Positions 6,226 to 10,626 of a stretch of 10,626 nucleotides of DNA are shown here, piece after piece. The number at the start of each line of letters is the position of its first letter. Within the stretch, counting starts at the first letter, position 1. Location of the stretch: assembly GCA_031267175.1 (NCBI GenBank), contig JAIRZP010000223.1:1-10626 (forward strand), read 5' to 3'. The DNA comes from Coriobacteriales bacterium (GTDB lineage: Bacteria; Actinomycetota; Coriobacteriia; Coriobacteriales; UBA8131). The notes beneath the pieces were generated by a model. The model did no database searches. It was given only the letters and a program-made list of their open reading frames with translations, and was not told the origin of the DNA. The translations under genes were made by a program, and so were the position numbers.

Positions 6226-7112
6226 CCGGGAGCAGCCTGACGCAAGACGGCTTTAGCTCAAGCTATACTTCGGAGGGCCTGCGCAGCACCCGAGAGTCAA
6301 AGTTGGCGTATTGGGGCGTTGCCCTGGGCCTTCAGGCTGTTGACGGCTTGAAGCCTTCACCCAAACTCCTGGAGCTTGTTGATCGTAATGTCAAGGGCGA
6401 ACTCGACTACAACGAGATTCCCGAGCTGCTACGCGCGTACTATGATAAGGCACCGGGAGCTGAACTCACGCACAGGCAGGCGGAGGCCGACTTTGCCAGC
6501 GCACGCATCAATGAGCTCTATCAGAAACCGGGCTTTGATCTGAGCGTTGAGGCGCTTAAGGACTATCATCGGCATATATTCCAGGACACCTTGCCAGACG
6601 CGGGAGAATACAAGCAGACGGAACTCTGGAAAAAGGAGCCGGTCCTCTTTGGTGATACGGTTGATTATCTGCCTCCTTCGGCTGCCCAGCGCATGCTCCA
6701 AGAGGCTCTCAACACCGAGCGCGAGACTGGCTGGAACGACAGTGCGCCGGCATCGGTTGTTGAGCGCATTGGCAGCTTGACTAAGAAACTCTGGTTCGTG
6801 CACCCCTTCAGCGAGGGCAATACCCGCACAGTGGCCACGTTTGTGGGCAAATACCTTGACAGCCTCGGCTATAACGTCGGCAATGATACGTTCAAGGCCC
6901 ACTCGCTGTACTATCGCAACGCCCTGGTACGTGCCTGTTACATCAATCTGCCCAAGGGCATCAAGCCAGAACAGCTGTATCTCACCAGGTTCTACGAGAA
7001 CCTGCTCTACAACGCGCAACACGTCCTACGCAATCGCGACCTCTTTGTGCTGGAACTTGCCCCAGACGAACAGAAGCAACGCATCGAGGCCCTCAAAGCA
7101 GAATCGATCTAG
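6222..7112 (+). CDS. Fic-domain protein with N-terminal VbhA-like inhibitory module
   Basis: Fic proteins transfer AMP or another phosphate-containing group from a nucleotide to target proteins, and many are toxins held inactive by an inhibitory helix. This 296-aa protein starts at GTG 6222, overlapping the DUF177 stop, with AAGGA at 6211-6215 as ribosome binding site. Residues about 26-75 resemble the VbhA antitoxin domain fused at the N-terminus: AYWGVALGLQAVDGLKPSPK, then a helix and GELDYNEIPELLRAYY. The Fic core spans about 90-260, with the flap region GEYKQTELWKKEPVLFGDTVDYLPP (three pieces across 128-152) and the Fic motif HPFSEGNTRT at 194-203. Compared with the canonical HPFx(D/E)GNGRxxR, the second Gly of the anion-binding nest is Thr201 and the final Arg is missing (Ala205). 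At the place of the inhibitory (S/T)xxxE(G/N) motif the VbhA-like part reads LQAVDG (37-42), with Asp instead of Glu. It is cotranscribed with DUF177. The target and nucleotide used are unknown. Confidence 0.9.
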   Translation: MTGSSLTQDGFSSSYTSEGLRSTRESKLAYWGVALGLQAVDGLKPSPKLLELVDRNVKGELDYNEIPELLRAYYDKAPGAELTHRQAEADFASARINELYQKPGFDLSVEALKDYHRHIFQDTLPDAGEYKQTELWKKEPVLFGDTVDYLPPSAAQRMLQEALNTERETGWNDSAPASVVERIGSLTKKLWFVHPFSEGNTRTVATFVGKYLDSLGYNVGNDTFKAHSLYYRNALVRACYINLPKGIKPEQLYLTRFYENLLYNAQHVLRNRDLFVLELAPDEQKQRIEALKAESI

Positions 7113-7124
7113 CAGTCTGCTCAA

Positions 7125-7370
7125 TCAGGCAATCAAAGTCTCAAGCTTCTCATCAAGCCAAAGCTCTATAACTGCTTGACGGGGAGAGCCTATCCGCACC
7201 GCTTCTCTATCCAGAGAAACAAGCATCTGCTTAGGCAGGCTGACACTGATCTTCTCCTGTTCCAAGCCAGGGCGTGTTGTTTTGCTCACATCGAAATACT
7301 GGAGAATATCTTCCTCGCCTTCGTCAAAGATCTTATCAAACTCCTCTGCGCTAATTATCTTTGTGCTCAT
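7125..7370 (-). CDS. brnA: BrnA-type antitoxin
   Basis: This 81-aa protein starts at the ATG read from 7370 on the - strand. On the coding strand it is preceded by GAGGTGAG, about six bases upstream (within 7376-7383). The N-terminal half (MSTKIISAEEFDKIFDEGEE) is acidic and is the part expected to cover the toxin. The C-terminal half (about 38-78, KISVSLPKQMLVSLDREA, then a second helix ending WLDEKLETL) has the strand-helix-helix form of a ribbon-helix-helix DNA-binding domain. BrnA proteins neutralise BrnT and repress their own operon. Its start overlaps the end of brnT by 20 bases, the usual toxin-first order of this family. It is convergent with the fic gene, with only 12 bases between the stops and no terminator hairpin visible. 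Confidence 0.82.
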   Translation of the reverse strand: MSTKIISAEEFDKIFDEGEEDILQYFDVSKTTRPGLEQEKISVSLPKQMLVSLDREAVRIGSPRQAVIELWLDEKLETLIA

Positions 7371-7665
7371 AAAGTCTCACCTCATTTGATCGTGCCCTTC
7401 TCACTGAGATTATCCTGATAGCACCATTTCTTTCGGTGTAGATAGCTGTATAGAGCTTCTCATGATACTTGGCAGTCGTCATTATTCTCGATTCTCCAAT
7501 GAACTCTGATGGAGTCTTTGTTCGATTGGTATCCTTCCAAAGCACTTGAGCTTCCTCAAAATCGATTCCATGCTTTTGCTTGTTGGATGCACTTTTGATG
7601 TAATCGTATTCAAACGCTGATTCGTTTTGAGTAGGACCAGGTGATTCTGTCGGTGATTCTGTCAT
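7351..7665 (-). CDS. brnT: BrnT-type ribonuclease toxin (DUF497)
   Basis: BrnT is a RelE-fold toxin that cuts RNA and stops translation. This form has 104 residues. It shows the family signature FEYDYIKSASNKQKHGIDFEEA (two adjacent parts, about 18-39), a middle strand section (EFIGESRIMTTAKYHEKLYTA), and the C-terminal IRIISVRRARSNEVRLYE (83-100), with the Arg pair and Glu/Tyr typical of DUF497. The first 17 residues (MTESPTESPGPTQNESA) are an added tail encoded partly by a perfect 12-bp tandem repeat. No internal ATG, GTG or TTG precedes the conserved domain, so the start at 7665 is required. The promoter at 7673-7681 would start transcription within a base or two of this ATG, and there is no Shine-Dalgarno sequence, which suggests leaderless translation. 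The pair has lower GC (about 43% at 7381-7440) than its neighbours, a sign of transfer. Confidence 0.88.
   Translation of the reverse strand: MTESPTESPGPTQNESAFEYDYIKSASNKQKHGIDFEEAQVLWKDTNRTKTPSEFIGESRIMTTAKYHEKLYTAIYTERNGAIRIISVRRARSNEVRLYEHKDN
7640..7663 (-). repeat. Perfect tandem 12-bp repeat in the start of brnT
   Basis: GGTGATTCTGTC (+ strand) occurs twice without a gap, at 7640-7651 and 7652-7663. On the - strand it encodes TESPTESP directly after the start Met of BrnT. It lies just downstream of the brnTA promoter, so it could also be an operator element or a site of repeat-number variation. Confidence 0.85.
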
Positions 7666-7672
7666 GTCGTCG

Positions 7673-7681
7673 ATTATACCA
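7673..7681 (-). promoter_or_regulatory. Extended -10 promoter of brnTA
   Basis: On the - strand the sequence reads TGGTATAAT, a perfect TATAAT (7678-7673) with an upstream TG at the extended -10 position. The -35 region is weak. The expected start point is about base 7666 or 7665, which coincides with the A of the brnT start codon. Confidence 0.65.
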
Positions 7682-7745
7682 GTAAAGAGGGGAGAGAAGG
7701 AATAGGGTGTGCTGATTGCTGCTCCCGCACTCCTTCGGCATTATC

Positions 7746-7754
7746 TGTTACAAT
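7746..7754 (+). promoter_or_regulatory. Extended -10 promoter of rpsB-tsf
   Basis: TGTTACAAT gives TGn plus TACAAT (7749-7754), a 5/6 match to the -10 consensus, with no convincing -35. The expected start point is near 7761, giving an rpsB leader of about 200 nt. It is divergent from the brnTA promoter. Confidence 0.55.
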
Positions 7755-7760
7755 AGACCG

Positions 7761-7959
7761 GTTCGTCTCAAGGAGGCTTGGCCAGAAGGGCCGGAGCCTC
7801 GACATTTCACATGCCTGGGGACTGAATGCGCTTGTGGCCGCGCGTGCGAGTTTGAGCGGAGCTTACCGGTGATGCTCAAGCAACAACGTAAGCGGTTGCG
7901 CAGGAGGGTTGAACCGGGCAGAGGGAGAGCGTAGCTCTCGTTAACAAAAAGGAGTACGT
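7761..7959 (+). promoter_or_regulatory. Structured 5' leader of rpsB, possible S2-responsive regulator
   Basis: The roughly 200-nt untranslated leader contains several hairpins. The strongest pairs GAGGCT (7773-7778) with AGCCTC (7795-7800) and GGCC (7780-7783) with GGCC (7789-7792), closing an AGAAG loop. TTGAGC (7852-7857) pairs with GCTCAA (7874-7879), and GCAAC (7880-7884) can pair with GTTGC (7895-7899). A final hairpin, GAGAGC (7925-7930) with GCTCTC (7934-7939), sits eight bases before the ribosome binding site AAAGGAG (7948-7954). No ORF here has its own start and ribosome binding site. S2 represses its own operon through the leader in several bacteria. That this leader does so is inference, and I do not recognise a named RNA family. 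Confidence 0.45.
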
Positions 7960-8973
7960 ATGGCAACAAAGATAAATGTTGCGTCGCTCATCGACGCCGG
8001 TGTGCACTTTGGGCATCAGACACGCCGTTGGAACCCCAAGATGAAGCCCTATATCTTCACCTCTCGCAAGGGCATTCACATCATCGATCTCAAGCAGACC
8101 CTTATCGAGTTGGACACGGCCTACAGCTTTTTTAAGGAGCTCGCCGAGAAAAACGGTACCGTGCTCTTTGTGGGCACCAAAAAGCAGGCCCAGGAACCCA
8201 TACAGTTTGCCGCCGAGCGCTGTGGCATGCCCTATGTCAACAACCGCTGGCTGGGCGGTATGCTCACCAACTTTGTTACCATACGCTCGCGCGTTACCTA
8301 TATGGAGGAGCTTGAGGCCATGGATGAGGACGGCCGCATGGCGTCGCTCCCCAAGAAGGAACAGGTGCTCCTGCGCAAGAAGCTGGCCAAGCTTCAGGCC
8401 AACCTTAACGGCGTGCGCAACATGACGGCTACTCCCCAGGCCGTGTTTGTCGTGGATACCAAGCGTGAGGAGATTGCCGTGGCCGAGGCCCGCAGGCTCA
8501 ACATCCCGGTCATCGGCATCCTCGACACCAACGCCGACCCGGACGAGGTCGTCTATGGCATTCCCGGTAATGATGACGCCATCCGCTCGGTAAGCCTGAT
8601 TACCAACTGCGTTGCCAGCGCGATTGTCGCGGGAGCCGCAGACGAGGTTCTGAGCGAGGCCGAGATGATTCTCGACGAGTCCGCCGCCGTGCCAGCCGCT
8701 GTTGCACTGGATTTTGGTGCTCCAAAGCCCGCTGAGCCCGAGCCCATCACCTTCATGGCAGGCAGCGAGGCTCCCGCACCAGACGACGCAGCCTCCCTAA
8801 CAGACATCAAGCCCGCCCCAACAGACGCTAAGGCCTCCCTGGTAGATGATGAGGCCCTCGCAACAGATAATGAGGCTCCCCAAGCGGAGCTGGTGGCAGC
8901 AGCCACGATAGAAGAAACCCCGGCAGAGATTGTCGAAGAGGTAGCAGAGGCTACCGACGAAGTTAAGGAGTGA
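7960..8973 (+). CDS. rpsB: 30S ribosomal protein S2 with a long acidic C-terminal tail
   Basis: S2 is one of the last proteins to join the 30S subunit and is needed for S1 binding in many bacteria. The first 240 or so residues are a complete S2, opening MATKINVASLIDAGVHFGHQ. They include RRWNPKMKPYI, the NNRWLGGMLTNF segment (94-105), and the C-terminal signature VVDTKREEIAVAEARRLNIP (164-183) with the following DTNADPDEVVYGIPGNDDAIRS. ATG 7960 has AAAGGAG five bases upstream. The protein is 337 aa long, against about 240-260 for most S2. The extra 85-95 residues are Ala/Pro/Glu/Asp-rich, contain an imperfect repeat of the form D-x-x-A-S-L-x-D (276-302), and are probably disordered. It heads the rpsB-tsf operon, with only five bases between its stop and the tsf start. 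Confidence 0.97.
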   Translation: MATKINVASLIDAGVHFGHQTRRWNPKMKPYIFTSRKGIHIIDLKQTLIELDTAYSFFKELAEKNGTVLFVGTKKQAQEPIQFAAERCGMPYVNNRWLGGMLTNFVTIRSRVTYMEELEAMDEDGRMASLPKKEQVLLRKKLAKLQANLNGVRNMTATPQAVFVVDTKREEIAVAEARRLNIPVIGILDTNADPDEVVYGIPGNDDAIRSVSLITNCVASAIVAGAADEVLSEAEMILDESAAVPAAVALDFGAPKPAEPEPITFMAGSEAPAPDDAASLTDIKPAPTDAKASLVDDEALATDNEAPQAELVAAATIEETPAEIVEEVAEATDEVKE

Positions 8974-8978
8974 GTAGT

Positions 8979-9851
8979 ATGACAGAGATTAGCGCCAAGC
9001 TGGTTAAGGAATTGCGCGAAATGACCGGTGCCGGCATGATGGAATGCAAGAAGGCCCTCACCGAGGCCGAGGGCGAGGTAGACAAGGCCGTAGATGTGTT
9101 GCGGACCCGTGGCCTGGCCGCCGCCGCCAAAAAGGCCGGCCGTGCTACCAACGAAGGCCTCATTGTGGTCAAGGTCGCCGATGATGCAAAGAGCGCCGCG
9201 CTCGTGGAGGTCAATTGCGAGACCGACTTTGTCTCTCGCAACAGCGTCTTTGCCGGTTTGGCCGAGAGCATTGCCGCGGCTGTGCTTGCGGGCGATCCCT
9301 CAGACCTTGAGGCCTTAAACGAGCTCAAGGTAGAAGGCACCACCGTCAAGGACCTTCTCACCGAGGGCATCCATACAATTGGCGAGAATATCCAGGTGAG
9401 CCGCTTCAAGCGACTTTCTACCAACAAGGGTGCCTTTGCCTCCTATATCCACGGCGGGGGACGTCTGGGCATCGTCGTGCAGTTTGACTTTGACAAGCCT
9501 GAGACCGGCCAGAGCGCGTCCTTCAAAACGGTAGCCAAGGATATTGCCATGCAGGTAGCGGCCGCTAATCCCCTTGCCATTTCGCAGAAGGATTTTTCGC
9601 AGGAGCTCATTGAGAAGGAAATGAGCATCTACAAGGCCCAGGCCGCTGAGTCTGGCAAGCCGGAGAAAATCCAGGAGCAGATTGCTGCCGGCCGCATGAA
9701 GAAGTTCTACAAAGAGAGCGCACTCGTTGAGCAGGCCTTTGTAAAAGACCCCGACACTACGGTGGCACAGGTTCTGCAGGCCGCCTCCAAGGAACTCGGA
9801 GACACGCTGAGCGTTACCGGCTTTGAGCGCTTTGAGTTGGGCGGGCTCTAA
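8979..9851 (+). CDS. tsf: Translation elongation factor Ts
   Basis: EF-Ts is the nucleotide exchange factor that regenerates EF-Tu-GTP. The protein has 290 residues, a normal length. It has the N-terminal UBA-like domain (MTEISAKLVKELREMTGAGM onward, to about 52) and the EF-Tu contact motif TDFVSRN at 82-88. The paired core subdomains include SYIHGGGRLGIVVQFD near 152-167, and the C-terminal helix region contains FVKDP. ATG 8979 is preferred because AAGGAG (8965-8970) lies eight bases upstream. The GTG at 8970 overlaps that site. The ribosome binding site lies inside the end of rpsB, so the two are probably coupled. In most bacteria pyrH and frr follow tsf. Here a strong hairpin and a convergent - strand gene follow instead. 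Confidence 0.97.
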   Translation: MTEISAKLVKELREMTGAGMMECKKALTEAEGEVDKAVDVLRTRGLAAAAKKAGRATNEGLIVVKVADDAKSAALVEVNCETDFVSRNSVFAGLAESIAAAVLAGDPSDLEALNELKVEGTTVKDLLTEGIHTIGENIQVSRFKRLSTNKGAFASYIHGGGRLGIVVQFDFDKPETGQSASFKTVAKDIAMQVAAANPLAISQKDFSQELIEKEMSIYKAQAAESGKPEKIQEQIAAGRMKKFYKESALVEQAFVKDPDTTVAQVLQAASKELGDTLSVTGFERFELGGL

Positions 9852-9895
9852 GAGACGAGAGGCGTTCTCTTCACCAAGAGGCAGGGATGCGACAG

Positions 9896-9935
9896 GAGCG
9901 CGTGGCAGGAAGAGTATTCTTCCTGCCACGCGCTC
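9896..9935. terminator. Strong hairpin after tsf, probable bidirectional terminator
   Basis: GAGCGCGTGGCAGGAAGA (9896-9913) is perfectly complementary to the segment 9918-9935, leaving a 4-nt loop GTAT: an 18-bp perfect stem. It lies 45 bases after the tsf stop, between convergent genes. There is no clean T-run on either side, only pyrimidine-rich sequence on the + side, so it may be a terminator of less usual form, a transcript-stabilising hairpin, or a member of a dispersed palindromic repeat family. Confidence 0.6.
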
Positions 9936-10069
9936 TGCTTACTTCCTGCTGCTCACCTGCACCACTTCCTTCGCAAATACTTCCTTTGCTCCTCAGTAAC
10001 GTGGGCGCATTTAGCTATCGAGTTGCAGAAACCGTACCTGGCCAGAGATCCGCTATCCCTTTACCGGCA

Positions 10070-10450
10070 CTACCAGTGCTCAACTTCGGCCTTTGCCTTT
10101 GCCACCGCCTCTTCGAGATCGGGGTCGTCTGCTGTGATACTCTGCAATCTTGCTGGCGCTTCGCCGAGGTCAAAATCATACGTGTCCACGTAGTGCTTAC
10201 AGAAGATCCTGATAGCCTCTAACAGTTTCTCCCTGCTTACGTCCTCTCCGGCATCAAGCTTCTCAAGTAGCTCTTCCCAGTCATCCCTATAGGCCAAATC
10301 CATAGGTTCCCCGTTATAGCGAATATGTGGATCCATATTGCTGATAAAAGACCCGAGGTCGAAGGATCTACGCTCTCCACCAAGACCATAGTTGAAATAG
10401 TATTTGTCTAATAAATAGTACATGGCATAGAAAGCCTGCTTATTTGTCAT
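10070..10450 (-). CDS. Small acidic protein, probable immunity protein of the upstream toxin
   Basis: This gene encodes 126 residues if started at the - strand ATG at 10450 (MTNKQAFYAMYYLLDKYYF). An in-frame ATG nine bases upstream (10459) overlaps the previous stop as TAATG but lies only two bases from GGAAGG, too close for that site to serve it. The protein is soluble, acidic and helix-rich with many Tyr and Trp, and has no signal peptide or membrane segment. The pattern DLGSFISNM...GEPMDLAYRDDWEELL resembles small immunity proteins encoded behind polymorphic or contact-dependent toxins, but I cannot assign a named family. Directly upstream on the same strand is the end of a toxin-like gene, and overlapping toxin and immunity genes are the norm. 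Part of the gene is very AT-rich (33% GC at 10381-10440), unlike the rpsB-tsf side, which suggests transfer. Confidence 0.65.
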   Translation of the reverse strand: MTNKQAFYAMYYLLDKYYFNYGLGGERRSFDLGSFISNMDPHIRYNGEPMDLAYRDDWEELLEKLDAGEDVSREKLLEAIRIFCKHYVDTYDFDLGEAPARLQSITADDPDLEEAVAKAKAEVEHW

Positions 10451-10458
10451 CTTTATCA

Positions 10459-10626
10459 TTACCTTCCCAACAGTCTTTCATTAGAGAACGGTATCGTATT
10501 GACACCGCCATTTTGGATGACGCCGTTCAAGGTGTACACCCACACCTGTGTTCCGTCGCTACGGGTGTAAGCATAGACATCGTTGCCAGCATGGTTAACG
10601 CCAACATAATTGCTCGGATACTTCGT
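10459..10626 (-). CDS. C-terminus of a probable polymorphic toxin, truncated by the window edge
   Basis: On the - strand, frame is open from the window edge (10626) to a TAA at 10461-10459, giving the last 55 residues. They begin TKYPSNYVGVNHAGNDVYAY and include the segment DGTQVWVYTLNGVIQNGGVN (24-43). A 'Q-x-W-x-x-x-x-x-G-x-I-x-N-G-G-x-N' tail is common at the end of toxin domains of secreted polymorphic toxins (CDI, Rhs and similar nuclease or RNase toxins). Its stop overlaps the alternative start of the next small gene, which fits a toxin-immunity pair. The N-terminal secretion and repeat regions are outside the window, so the delivery system and toxin family cannot be named. Confidence 0.55.
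   Translation of the reverse strand, partial: TKYPSNYVGVNHAGNDVYAYTRSDGTQVWVYTLNGVIQNGGVNTIPFSNERLLGR

Noticed and set aside
7176..7418. + strand open frames over brnTA
   Set aside because: The - strand frames match BrnT and BrnA over their length, with a promoter and ribosome binding site. The + strand frames are shadows.
9941..9985. Three ACTTCCT strings after tsf as a CRISPR-like or iteron array
   Set aside because: The copies are only 7 bp, unevenly spaced (23 and 15 bp), and lie in generally pyrimidine-rich sequence, so chance is the simpler explanation.

Overview
The window looks like a chromosomal stretch from a moderately GC-rich member of the Actinomycetota, most likely Coriobacteriia. 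This is an inference from three things: RNase Y, an actinobacterial SepIVA-like coiled-coil gene next to a DUF177 gene (as in the mycobacterial Rv2927c-Rv2926c order), and actinobacterial-looking translation genes. The species cannot be named from the sequence alone.

Layout. 1-1991: two + strand genes for YdbS/YdbT-type bacterial PH-domain membrane proteins, the first only as its C-terminus. 1992-2323: a gene-free region with a good promoter, about 125 nt of leader, and a perfect 18-nt palindrome followed by T's, ahead of rny. 2324-5044: rny (RNase Y), then an unassigned GHKL-type ATP-binding protein. 5180-6225: a SepIVA/DivIVA-like coiled-coil protein and a DUF177 (YceD) protein with four cysteines. 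6222-7112: a Fic-domain protein with a VbhA-like N-terminal inhibitory module, its GTG start overlapping the DUF177 stop where rpmF (L32) is normally expected. 7125-7665 on the - strand: a BrnT/BrnA-type toxin-antitoxin pair, lower in GC, with an extended -10 promoter that would give a nearly leaderless toxin mRNA. 7749-7959: an extended -10 promoter and a roughly 200-nt structured leader. 7960-9851: rpsB (S2, with an unusually long acidic tail) and tsf (EF-Ts). 9896-9935: an 18-bp perfect hairpin ending the operon. 10070-10626 on the - strand: a probable polymorphic toxin C-terminus, truncated by the window edge, overlapping a small acidic protein that is probably its immunity protein.

How it fits together. 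The backbone is housekeeping: mRNA decay (rny), septation/envelope (SepIVA-like), 50S-linked DUF177, and translation (rpsB-tsf). Three toxin-type modules (Fic with a cis inhibitor, BrnTA, and toxin-immunity) sit at points where conserved gene order is broken. No rpmF follows DUF177, and no pyrH follows tsf. No CRISPR array, transposase, tRNA or rRNA was seen. The most unusual signals are the Fic insertion behind DUF177, the altered Fic and inhibitory motifs, the possible rny attenuator, the leaderless-type brnT start with a tandem 12-bp repeat, and the long S2 tail.
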